Below are positions 1-16,000 of a DNA stretch of 64,000 nucleotides, in pieces. The notes beneath the pieces were generated by a model that saw nothing but the letters and a program-made list of their open reading frames with translations, made no database searches and was not told the origin of the DNA. The first letter of the stretch is position 1. Each line of letters opens with the position of its first letter. The translations under genes were made by a program, and so were the position numbers. Origin of the DNA: Archilochus colubris (taxonomy: Eukaryota > Chordata > Aves > Apodiformes > Trochilidae); contig CM041097.1 of NCBI GenBank assembly GCA_023079485.1, positions 14,665,561-14,729,560 of the forward strand, read 5' to 3'.

Positions 1-2390
<2,390 letters not shown>

Positions 2391-2809
2391 TCACACAGCC
2401 TCCAAGTTTTATGGCTGCCCCTCCTTTGGGTGGTTTGGCTTGTGGCAGGGGCATCCATCACTTTTTAAGGAAATCCAAAAAAAACGCAGCTACCTCAGGA
2501 CCACATTTGTGCACGGGCTACGAAGTGTTAAGGCAGAGCTTGTAGTAAGGTGTTTGTAAGCCCATCCATCAGCAGGAGGGGTCGATGGGGGTAATAAACA
2601 TGCTTATATACAACCTATCGATCTGGTGGACTTGTGAAGAATAGAGCAGCCACTTACTAAAACACATTTACCCGTCTCTGAAACAGGGACCCGAGTACAA
2701 AGGATGACTGAGGACATAAGAAGTAGCAGCTCTCTGCAAGGGAGAGAAGATAGAGCTACCTGGCTCCATACCACTGCCCATGTGCTTATAAAGATGATCA
2801 CAGTCATTA

Positions 2810-2880
2810 CAGTAGTGGGGAAACTGAGGCACAGAGCACTGTTAAGAGCAGTTTGCTAAAACAGTCATCTGAAATGGTTC
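2810..2880 (+). repeat. Possible ancient MIR-type SINE relic
   Basis: A segment beginning GGGGAAACTGAGGCACAGAG at about 2816 resembles the conserved part of MIR-like (CORE-type) SINEs, where this phrase is followed by a loading of TTAAG and a TTGCC-type box. Here degenerate GTTAAGAGCAG follows at the right distance. The match is recognised from memory only and is short, so the call is tentative. Confidence 0.35.
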
Positions 2881-3775
2881 CAGCAGATGCTTTCTTGCTA
2901 TCTGTACTTCCCAGTCCCACTATAACTCCACTCCCAAAGCCAAGCCATGGGAGGAAGAAGTAGCCCAGCTCTGCTCCCTGGCTCTCTGCCCCAGCTCAGG
3001 CCGTACCAAAAGCTTTTTCCCTGCAGTTCCTCTTACCCCCGAGTTCCTTGTTCTTGCAATTAGTGCCGGATGTTTCAGGGGAAGAAGTGTATGTTAAAGA
3101 AGGAGCCTGAATAAAAGCCTTGTATGAGAATTTGCAAGGATAAAATGTACATGAAAAAAAATTACCCAGCCTAAGCCACAAGGAAATAGGGCCACTCAAA
3201 TGGTTAGGAGTTGTTTTTTTACTGGTAATATTACAAATTTAATTGGATACATACGTCAATGTTCTTTATATCTGAGGTGCATATAGTCTTGGATTTTTAC
3301 TATTACATGTTTGCATAGATGGCAGCATGTGGTATTTTATGGTACACATGGTTATCCACAGTAAGGTTTCCATAACTTTAAAAGCCAGAACAATTTCCTT
3401 CACCAGTCTTTCAAACAGAGATTGACACTTTAGAAATGCTCAGAGGTGACTCTCTATGGTATTCTATATTCTTTTTGTGCTCCATTTGCTCAGCTTCCTA
3501 TAGCCTGTTAATCTCCTTTCTTAAAGCTTATTTCAGCTTGCCATGTACTCAAACACTACCATCTTATAGGAAACTCAGCACTCATCCCACCACAGGCTTC
3601 TTCTGGGAAGACAGAGAAGGGAGGACCACCACACACAGCTGGACTAACTTCACACCGCGTGGGGGGACTGTGGAACCCCTTAGTGGAACCCTAAGTCGCC
3701 CCTAGTTCACTGCATGTAGATGAGGAACCCTCTCAGAACATGTCTAAGTAGACTGCAACTGAAAATCCCTGAGAA

Positions 3776-4222
3776 CATAGAATCACAGAATTGTTTTGGT
3801 TGGAGAAGACCTTTAAGAGCATCAAGCTGTTAACTCAGAACTGACAAATCCACAACGAAACCATGTGTCTCAGCACCACATCTCCATGTCTTCTAAATGT
3901 CTCCAGGGATGCTGATTCCACCACTTCCCTCAACAGCCTCATTCAGTGCCTGACAATCCTTTTTGGTGAAGAAATTTTTCCTTTCCAATCTAAACCTCCT
4001 CTGGTGCAACTTGAGGCCATTTCCTCTTGTTTTATCGTTTGTTACTTGGGAGAAGAGACCAACCCCCACTTTGTTACAGCCTCCTTTCAGGTAGTTGTGA
4101 AGAGTAATCAGGTCTCCCCTCAGCCTCAGCAGCTCCTCATAAGACCTGTGCACCAGACTCTTCACCTGCCCTTCTCCAGCACCTCCATGTCCCTCTTGTA
4201 CTGAGGTGCCCAAAAATGAAAC
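3776..4222 (-). mobile_element. CR1 LINE fragment, 5'-truncated (end of ORF2 plus 3' UTR)
   Basis: On the plus strand the element starts with ATAGAATCACAGAATTG, the reverse complement of the 3'-terminal ATTCTATGATTCTATG motif of avian CR1. It then runs through the usual 3' UTR blocks into the end of the reverse-transcriptase ORF. Minus-strand translation shows the CR1-like [20 protein letters not shown] and [12 protein letters not shown]. The upstream part resembles the CR1 stretch reverse-complementary to CCCTCTTGTACTGAGGTGCC near 4190-4212. Frame breaks and divergence indicate an old, inactive copy. The upper boundary is approximate. Confidence 0.88.
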
Positions 4223-4287
4223 CCCAGCAGAAGCTTGCACAAACCCTTGGCAAAACCAAACCATGATATTTTGCATGCACATCTCTA

Positions 4288-6947
<2,660 letters not shown>

Positions 6948-7061
6948 CTCATTGTCATGTGGTGGCAGCTGGTGCAAAAGCTGCTTTATGCGAGATTTTT
7001 CTCCCGGACTGTTGACATAGGGCACCTTGTCCTCAGGCAGGCAGCTGTAGTACTGATGCAC
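6948..7061 (-). CDS. PRICKLE2: PRICKLE2 coding exon: central PET domain
   Basis: This 114-bp exon (38 codons, phase 0) encodes residues 45-82, [20 protein letters not shown] followed by [18 protein letters not shown]. This is the most conserved block of the Prickle PET domain. VHQYYSCLP is characteristic of PRICKLE2. The acceptor is CTCCATAG above 7061, and the donor is GAG|GTCAGT below 6948. An ATG-initiated frame can be drawn only with alternative starts, and the exon reads correctly only when joined to exons 18374-18557 and 5066-5203. Confidence 0.97.
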
Positions 7062-8714
7062 CTATGGAGCAAGAGAGGGGACTGCAGTGGGGCTCCCTGG
7101 CCGAGCCCACCTCCCCATGCCCAGCCAGCAGCCACCCCCCGAGCCATCAGGCACCGGGGTCTTCGCGATGATTCTGAGCGTGGAAACGCAGCCGGGTGCT
7201 GCTTCAATTTTCCCTTTTCTCCAGCAAGGAAGAGGGGTGGAGGTGCTGGAGCTCATTACCGTTTGCTGGGTCAGGCTCCATAGCGTTAGCATGTTCCACC
7301 GGCTGCGGGGATGTGTCGGCACCTGCCTCAGCAGGGGAGGTTAAAGAGGCTGTGCCCCGGCAGCCTCTGTGTTCCCGGCTATCTCAGTCCCCCCCCAACC
7401 TCCATCAAAACCCTCCAGGTTCTCTTTTTTTTTTTTTTTTTTTCCCTGCAGCAATTTGTAGAAATAAACAGCAGATTAAAATCTTTTGGAAGGCTTGGCT
7501 TTTCCCTTTCGTCTCAGAGAGTGTAATTAAAATCAGCCATTAAAGAGGAGGCAGTGGGGCACGGTGTGCCCTGGCGCTGGAGGAGCGCGGTGGTAGCTTG
7601 GGGAGGGAGGAAGCACACCCTGAATCCCAAGCGTCTCTCCTCTGACTGCCACACCTGGGATGTGCAGTCAACGGCTGGGCCACACACCAAGATGGGACTA
7701 GCTGCCTGAGAATCAGCTCCAACACAGCCATGGTGATGCTGAAAGTCTTGTGAAGAACCAGCAGAAAACGTTAAGGTAGGGGGGGAAGCTCAGCTGGGAT
7801 CGGGAGCCTCTGCAGCTCTGGATGGGTCCAGGTGTTTGGGCAGGAGCAGAGGGCTGGATGACTTCCTTAAATCTGCTCTTAGCTAGTGAGAAGCAATTTG
7901 TTTTCTTGGTGCATACAGCCTTGTGCCTTTGCTGTGGTGGGACCAACCCCTTGAGATGCTCCCAGACACTGCAGCAATTCCTTTCAGAGCAGCTGCACTG
8001 TCGGTAGCTTTTGTAGGGCTTTTCCCCAACAACATTTGCTTTGCAGTTGCTTCTGATCACCTTTTTCCCCCCACTGCACATTCTGGGCTTTGGCCTAGAA
8101 AGCACTACCTCAACTGGCTTTCCCTAGGGAAGCTCTCTCTGCCAGAGCAACCCCATGGCACAAGCTACCGTGGGTCATGGGGAGGGACAGGGACACAGAG
8201 GCAGATCACAAAGGGCTGGCTGGCTGGCAGGGGAGCTGCTCACAGGCTGCTGGGGAGGCTTCTATAAGGGGTTACCTTCAACAGGAAGAAATCACTTTTA
8301 ATTCCAGACTAAATATCCAAAGCCTTATTTAGGAAGAATTACTCTGCTTTTCAGCTGGCTCCCTGGCCTCACTCAGAGCAACCAGCCAGGACAGCTGCTC
8401 CAGTGCTTGCAATCGCTTTTCCTCTCATTTTATAGTTCCCCCCAAATCGACCCAAACATCCACCTTTCCCATCATCAGGTTTTACGGAAAGGGAGATTTT
8501 TAGCAAATATCCACCCATAGCTCTGCAGTGCTGATGACAAGGGAACTGAAGGTCGTGAAGCTGAGGAGCACGCTGAGCATATGCTACAGCAAAACCCTAA
8601 ATCTGTTTCAGAAAGGCACAGCAGAAACAGACCCACCAGCTACAAAAACTGTCACATTAAGAAAGGCTGCTAAGCATTTTGTTATGTTAAAAAGAAAACA
8701 AACTATGTACATTA

Positions 8715-8905
8715 GAATACTTACTTTGCATTTATAAAGCATCCTTCATCCAGGGACATCAAAGCACATTAAAAACACTTAAACTCTTACAACATGCCAC
8801 ATGAGGTAGCAAATACATACACTGGAAAGAACTTTCTGAAGCATAAAGGTGTTAAATGAGCTCCCTGAGCTAATGCACTTAGCTCATAGCAGAACTTGCA
8901 GCTGA
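8715..8905 (+). repeat. Probable ancient MIR-like amniote SINE relic
   Basis: The plus strand shows the order typical of old MIR-type SINEs. First comes TTTGCATTTATAAAGCATCC, then CATCCAGGGACATCAAAGCA, then an ACAACATGCCACATGAGGTA block. Degenerate GTGTTAAATGAGCTCCCTGAG follows, then GCAGAACTTGCAGCTGAAAAT. Each block is recognisable but decayed, consistent with a pre-avian insertion. Boundaries and subfamily are not certain. Confidence 0.45.
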
Positions 8906-9489
8906 AAATCTCGGCAATGCCCCAGCTGCCACGCAGCTTGTCCTGGGCTACCAGGCTACCGCGCTGCACCTTCCCGGCCAGCACAGCCTCCTGCTGACTG
9001 CCCTCACATGCAGACAGGCTTCTTGTTTTTCCTTTTGCTCAGGTTGGTTAGTTTGTGTTTCTATTTCTTGCTATGAATTTTTTTTGCCCACTCAGTTCCT
9101 AAAGTTGGCAGAGACCAGATTTTTTTTTTTTTTTCTTTTTGAAGATTTGCCAAATTCCATCCAGTCCTTAAAGCAATGAGCTGTAAGACGCTCACCCTGG
9201 GTGGAAAGCAGGGATGTGAGTTTTCCCTTTGGCAGCTTGGGCACTGTCTTCCTGGAGCCTGACGTGGTGGGATGTACATGCCCAGCTCTGCTCCTGCTTC
9301 CACTGGGAAGTTTTCCATTTAGCCTCAGCAGGTCCGCAAGAACTGGCTCCCATTGCACCAGCAACATAGCTCAGCAGGGATGGGCAATTTGGTTTGAAAA
9401 GCAAAACAAAATAAATATAACAGGCTCCAACTTGTGTTCTGTTGCCTGAAATAACCCAAAAGGGTTTGCTTTGGATCCATATCAGCAAA

Positions 9490-9511
9490 GGAGACCTTTA
9501 AGGAGGTCTCC
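9490..9511. repeat. Perfect 8-bp inverted repeat with 6-nt loop, overlapping a short tandem repeat
   Basis: GGAGACCT at 9490-9497 is mirrored by AGGTCTCC at 9504-9511 across the loop TTAAGG. The motif CTTTAAGGAG also occurs twice (9496-9505 and 9511-9520), so a small tandem duplication probably created the hairpin. No function is evident. Confidence 0.7.
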
Positions 9512-10848
9512 TTTAAGGAGGGGATGAATGGAAGCAGCTGTCAGTCCTTGCCCAATGCCTGCAGCACATCTCATGGGAATAAAGCCCTTTCCTTATGTCT
9601 CTTGATGGCTTCCTCTGCTGTTGCCTTCACACCCAGCATCCTGCCTGGGGACACACCTGAACCAGGGGTACACACAGATCCTTTCACATGGGACATTGCT
9701 CCAATCCCAGGAGGTCCAGCCAGAGTGCAGGTGAAGAGCAGAATGTCCCTTGCCTGGGCTGATGTTAATCCAGGCTTGTGCAAATATACTGTCTCATCCA
9801 TCACTGATTCCCTGTGGGATACATCCAGCTTCCCAGACAGGCTGCCAGCATCCCCTGACTGCACTCAGCTGTCTGCCAGCAGCAATTCCCACCCCAGGAG
9901 TCAGCAGAACGTGGCTGGGTTCAGTAAGGAAAAATAAAGATGGCAAGGGGATTTTCAGATAAATTCAGCTTTTCAGGGGAAAGGCCTACAGAAAACTCGC
10001 TGGAAAACTAAAACTGCTCAGTCTGCACTTTGCTTTTGTACAAAAGGTCACTGTTTTCTGTAAAAATAACTCCTCCTCTGCCCAGCTCTGGCTGGGAGCA
10101 CACACAACCCTCCCATAGCTAATGAGCCTTGCAGGGCCACTGTGGCCAAAGGGCCTGATCCAGACACCCCCTCCCCCCCACCAAGTACCAGCAGACAGCT
10201 TCTCAATGACCTTACAGGCTCTGCAACATGAGCTGCATCCAGATAAGGAAAACAGTGTGGGGCAGTGACCCAAGACAGCTAACATATCCCTTCTAAATCA
10301 TGTGCTATCTTTAACTGTTTTATTATTAAATACTTCTGGCTGTACAACACAGCAGCTCCACATCCTGCTCCTTCCCCTCGCAACAGAACAATTCGGCCCA
10401 TGATTATCCTAACAAGCATCATTAGCACACACCAGTGGGGCTGGGCTAGGTCTTGTCCTCGGTTTCCTCACCTGCCCATCTTTACTCTGACCTCTGCTCA
10501 CATTTGGATAGGAGAAATCCCAGAGGAAAGTAGGAAACATCAAGCTGAGTTAAAAAAAAAGGCTTCAGGCAATATCAGGGTCTCCAGTGCTATGGGGAAG
10601 GGCTGGGCAGCATGCTAGAAGCCAGGTTGGTTGTAAATCCTGGATGCTATAGCCAGGCAAGCCCTGTCCTGCTTCAGGGAGGTCTCCCAGGTGCTCAGAT
10701 GGGCTGTGTGTCACAAAAACCCAGCACAGTAGATATCCTACATCTCACCTTCAAAAGGGAAATGTTCAAAGACTAAGTTCTGCTAATAAAAACTCATACA
10801 CCCTTTGGAAATTATCAGCTACTTGGAGCTAAAAAGGGGAGACAGAAA

Positions 10849-10920
10849 GACAAAGACAGACAGACAGAAAGCAAGCAAGAAAAAAAGAATGAAGAAACAG
10901 GAGAAAGGAAAGAACATAAC
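10849..10920 (+). repeat. Purine-rich (GACA/GAAA) simple sequence
   Basis: About 70 bp of nearly pure purine with GACAGACAGACAGAAAG and GCAAGCAAG units; a degenerate microsatellite in the intron. Confidence 0.75.
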
Positions 10921-12713
10921 ATAAAACAAGGGCAGGAAAAAGCCTTTAAAGTGGAGCCAACTTTACTCAAAGGCACTGAGGAAAGTAATTACATTAGTTT
11001 ACAAATGCCTTTGTGTTCTGCAGTCTTCCTAGGTTTGGGGTGTGTTTCCAGTTTAACTTTGACAGTTTTCAAACCTACCCCATCCCTGCTAAATAAAGGC
11101 AGGACTGGCAGCTTCTTCTGGTAGTCCCAGGGGTGACCAAAGACAAAATCCATGCCAGAACCTTTGTGGGCAATGCCTTACACCTTCTCCTAGATGGAAA
11201 ATTTTGCAAATGACCTGTGAGTCTAAGCAGCTGATGAAGGATCTCTTTGATCAATGAATTAAAGGAGGCGGAAGGGAAATATCATGTTTCTTATGCCATG
11301 AATTGCTGTTGGGAAACAGCGTTTGGTTGTACTCACTCCAAGTACAACACTCCTACTGAAAGCACCCACCAAACCGGGCTGTTGGGGATGACTGTACTGC
11401 TGGGATGGACTACAAAGGAGCACGAGGTGTCCTGGTGTGGCTCAGCTGATGGGTGTTGACTTGCTCAGCTGTAACAGCTCTGGCACATCCAGCTGGGCAA
11501 TCCCTCCTGGCTTTCCCAAAACCAAACAAACTGCAAAACTGGCTGCAAGGCTTTTGCAGAGAGGTCTGTGAGGGCAGCAGGTGCTGGTCTGTGTGCAGCA
11601 CAGCGACTCAACACGGCTGTCCCCAAAAAGGGGACTGTGGAGGGGTCAGCATCACTCAGGCACAGCGCAGTAAACCATCACACACAGCAGAGTCTGTTCA
11701 AAACCCAGGCATGCCAGCATTCTTTGACATCCCAGGAGAGCATCATTCCCCTGGGACCCTTTCCACAGCTCACCCGACCCTACCCAGGGATGTACCACAC
11801 ACCCGCGTGGGGAGCTGCCCACACAATGATGAGCAGAGCAGTGGCTGCTGGTGCACATCTGGGTGTGCTCACCCACAGTCCTGTCTGCTGGCTTGCTGCA
11901 ATCCCACAAGCTTTGGCTGGAGTGGGAGGAAAGTGGCCAGCAGCTCCAACAAGCCTGGGCTGGCCCAGGCAAGTGGGACTGCTCCTACCCAGCACTGGTT
12001 TTTAACCACTTGTCAGGCAGTAAATGATCCTTTATACTGAGCACTTAAAATAGACAGAGAAGCGAATCTGGTGTCTTCAGTACTTTTCTCATTCTGCTGG
12101 TTGCCCTTGGAAAAGTAAAGAGGGAAAAAAAAAACCCAAAAAACAAAACCAAGTCACAAGCAAAAAAAAAATGCTCTAAACGTGTCTGCGAAATGTTGCG
12201 AGTCCTTGTACACGTAGGCTCACACATGAGCTCTACAGATGACAGCACGTGTAAAACTGGAAAGCGGGTTCCACGTGCTTTGGCCCCAGTCTGCACATCC
12301 TCCTTTTCCACGTCCTTTTGGATACAAAGCACTTATTTAGTTCTTGAAGCAAAACAACCCTTGTAGCAAGGCCAGATGCTCCAAAACGGAGAAGAGAGTG
12401 GGAAGTGCTGGCTGGGTCTGCAGAGCACAGGGATGCAGCCAGGCACGCACCCCAGGAGGGTGCAGGGGTCCCCTCTGAGGCCCCCCCCAAGCCCTGGCAG
12501 GGACAAATCTGTTATCAGCCCCCACACGTGGCCGTGGGACACAGATGCAACCCCGGCGCCGGACCGCCTGGCACCCCACAATGCTGGGTTTGCTCTGGGA
12601 AACCCACTCCTGAGCTGCAGGGACAAAGGCAGGGAACAAAGGAAAAATCATTTTCCCCAAGTGCTATTTGTTCTGGCACAGCCTGCGCCTCATTTGAAGG
12701 AAGGCTGTACATC

Positions 12714-12733
12714 CACAAGTCTTAAGACTTGTG
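12714..12733. repeat. 20-bp perfect palindrome
   Basis: CACAAGTCTT at 12714-12723 is followed directly by its exact reverse complement AAGACTTGTG at 12724-12733. It lies in intronic sequence. A homodimer-binding site is possible, but no specific factor is assigned. Confidence 0.8.
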
Positions 12734-12869
12734 AAAGTGCCTGCCGTGATTTTTCTTTTCCTCTTTTTTTAAAGCAGAAATCAAATTTGGACTCAAAGGA
12801 ACCAGAAAAGGCCCTTTTTTCAAAAGCATCTGAAAGGAGGCTTTGTGCTGCTGTGAGGTACTGACCAGC

Positions 12870-13040
12870 AGAGCTGCAGCACCAGCAATTATAATGATCA
12901 TCTGCTGCATTGATCATAGATAATAATTCTCCTGGGTCTGCCACTTAAAACACTCTTGTACTGTATGTACTACAGTAGCAAAGTAGAATAATGCTGCAGT
13001 AAGGAAAAGCTGTAATTGTACACTGGAATAAAGCTCCAGG
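12870..13040. promoter_or_regulatory. Candidate enhancer-like block (AT-rich, homeodomain and E-box motifs)
   Basis: The block contains CAATTATAATGATCATCTGC, then TGATCATAGATAATAATTC and GTAATTGTAC. It combines several ATTA-type sites, repeated TGATCA and a CATCTG E-box, and no repeat signature. This composition resembles conserved non-coding elements in developmental genes. It is inferred from motif content alone, without conservation data. Confidence 0.2.
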
Positions 13041-16000
13041 ACAAGTTTATATTGTGCAGTCTGGGATTTCTCTGTTTTCTACTCCCCATCTCTTACCTAT
13101 GCTGCCCACCACTTGGCTACTTCTAATTCAAGAACCAAGCAAACCCCACTGGGTAGGTGGTTTTGTTTCTGTGGCCCACCAAAAGCATCTGATTCCCTCC
13201 CTCAAAGCAAGATTGTTCAAGGATTAAGTAATTTTAACAACTTCCACTGGCTCACAAAGCAAAAACCCAGAGACATGGTTTTGCCACTTTTTTCACCCCC
13301 TCTTCCCCCAGCACAGGATGCACTCACACCTCCTTCATCCTCTCTGCTCCAGGGCAGAAGAAATAGCTCCAGGATCTCTCAAATCCACCCCTGTACCTCC
13401 CAAGCCACACAACACATAAGCATCGCATGGGGAAAAATCATTTTATCTTGGGAATTGCAGCTCCATCCGACTGGCAAGCACTCCCCACGGTTTGATGCCT
13501 GGAGGCTGGATTTAGACAGCTCCGGCCTTGAAATAAGAGCCGCTAACTGCCGGGCTATTTAGATACTGAAAGAGTTCACCGGGGAGGTGATGGACTTACC
13601 ACTACCTCAAAGTGAAATTGGAGAGCTTTTAAAAATGTGCTGAAACGCAGGTTTTGGATAAAATACTGAAGCCTGCGTGTGTGCAAGGGGGTAGAGCTTG
13701 AGGTGGCTGCAGCTTCTGGTGCTGTGTACATGAGTTATAGCTCCTCTTGGCTGCCCATCCAGAGTGGTCTGCTCTCAGGATGAGGACCAGAACCTCCCAA
13801 GGAAGGTAGAGATCTTCATGAGGTTCTTGTTCTTCCTCTACTTGGCCACAAATTAGCTTACTTGCTCCCCACAACTATGCAGGCTTGCTTTGGTCTCTCT
13901 TGTTCCTTCCTTGCTGCATGCAAGACTTCAGTCTCCTGAGGAGTGAACCAGTTTGCTGAACTGAGCAAACTTCCTTGAGCAAAGGCTCGAGAAAGGACAA
14001 GCAGGTAAAATGCACTCAACCTTAACACACAGGCAGAAGTGAGGCACACGTCCCCCAGAGACAGCTGGCCCAGATAATCTCCTTTCTTCCACACCAAGGT
14101 GGTGAAAATGGGTATCTTCAGGTAAGGTGTAAATGCGTGTTCAGTGAAGGTTCATCTCCGCTCTCCTTTCATGACCTGAGCAGAAACTGCTGAAGCCTGG
14201 AGGTTTTGTAATTGGAGCCCTTGCTATAGGTCTTACAAAAGATCCAAAGAGGAGTCAACTCCTATGCTAGCCTGTGAGTAAATTCCCTGTGACAGCTCCG
14301 AGTTTCACACCAACTGCAAAGCTCTCGAGGTCCTACCTCTGTCACCTTAGAGGAAAATGGTTCCCAGAACCCTCACGATACTAATTTTAGCTCAGATGAG
14401 GTTTTTGTAACTTTTTAACTGAGTCAGTCAGAGCAACTGTGCTGATAGGAAAAGAATTACATTCTTAGGGCATATTCAATGGTCTTGAATGGATGGAGCC
14501 ATACAGAAAGCCACATTACAGTTGAAGTAGAGCCCTGTTTTTGTTTAATTGGAAATCCGTGCCTTTAACCAGCTGCTCCTATTATTGAGACACAATAAAG
14601 ACAGAAATCCTCAAAAATCCCTTGTATTCAGAAATTTGAGCTGGCATGTTATAACTCCTTTGGATTTCTCTAAACCACAGACCCAAGGATTTCAAGGCTG
14701 TGCATTCACATGAAGTCATACATGCCTTGCCTAAAAATGTGAAAAACACATCATAAAAGGGCTTATTTTTAAACATCTGCCCTCAAACTTATGTCAGTGC
14801 AAGAAACATCCAGCTGCCAGCCCCAGCAGACAAACTGGCTCCCAAAATTACCTTCCCTCATCTTCACAGCCAGGCCTGGTCTGGGATTTTGCTTTGCTGA
14901 GGACACATTTCTAGTGGGATCTGCCCATTTCAAGGCTTTTGCACTTACTTATCGAGCCACTGAATAGCAGTCAGGAAAAGAGGGTATTTCTCACAGCCCA
15001 TATCCTTAACTTCTTCCTCACCTCCTGTACAGCCAGCTCTCCCATTCCCATCTGCATCCATATCTTCCAGAAGTCCCTCTTCTGGAGTCAAACTATGTCT
15101 CATTGAGGTTAAGTACAAGTGGGGTTACAGCCCACAGGAGCCTCTTGGCCATGCTCTGTAGCTGACTGCTATTACAAGAAACTATATTTTCTAATCATGT
15201 TGTAATTTATGGAGCTCAGTCTTGGGTTTTTACCCGCTGATCTCCCTGCTGGCAGGTTGCCACCAAGCCTTACACCTCTGATGGTTTAAAACCTCTTCCC
15301 ATTTCCTGCCTGAATGGATTTGGAGCCAGTTTGTAACTATGTTCTTTTGCCAAAGTTGGAGTTGGAATAACTGCTCTTTTTCCTCTAATGCAGAAAGAGT
15401 CATAACCCTTCTATTTCCTAGGCTGAACTAATCAAGCTCTTCCAGGCTCCTCAGAGAAATAACTTCTCCAGTGTCTTTTCAGTTTACACCCCTCTTTCTT
15501 CAGCAGATGTCATAAATTTTAGCCAGTTTTCCAGAAGAATTTTTACTATACTTGATGCAGTGGTATTAGAGCATTATTTTTATTATCATTTTCATCCCTG
15601 TGCTATAAACCCGGTCAGAAATATTTAACATTCATAGGTGTTGCACAGTGGTAGACTACTTTGTAGTCCTGCACAGCAATAAGAAATTCAGCTCCATGCT
15701 TCAGTGCAGTGTCTGGATCATTATCTGTAAACACTGGACCAATGCTTTTTTCCTTCAAGGAGTGGGCAGTAAGTAACCAATACAATTTTCACAGAGTTGA
15801 CACGTACCAGAGAGCAGCTGATGCCTAAATTAGTGTCCAGGAATCCAGGGAGACCTTGTGGGTTTGTGTTGATTCCCCTTGAGATTATACTTAATATTTT
15901 AAGCTACAGATTGGAGGGACTCTGCAAATTCTGAAATTAACCTACTGTAACTGCTGAAAACTGATGTCATGTTTGTTGGCCAACTTTCCCTCCATGAAAT

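Noticed and set aside
3893..4282. 129-codon minus-strand frame as a possible gene
   Set aside because: It is a decayed CR1 ORF2 remnant in a PRICKLE2 intron.
11453..12040. Longest open frame in the window (195 codons, plus strand)
   Set aside because: It starts at a TTG, has low-complexity vertebrate-intron composition, resembles no known family, overlaps other open frames on both strands and lies inside the PRICKLE2 intron.
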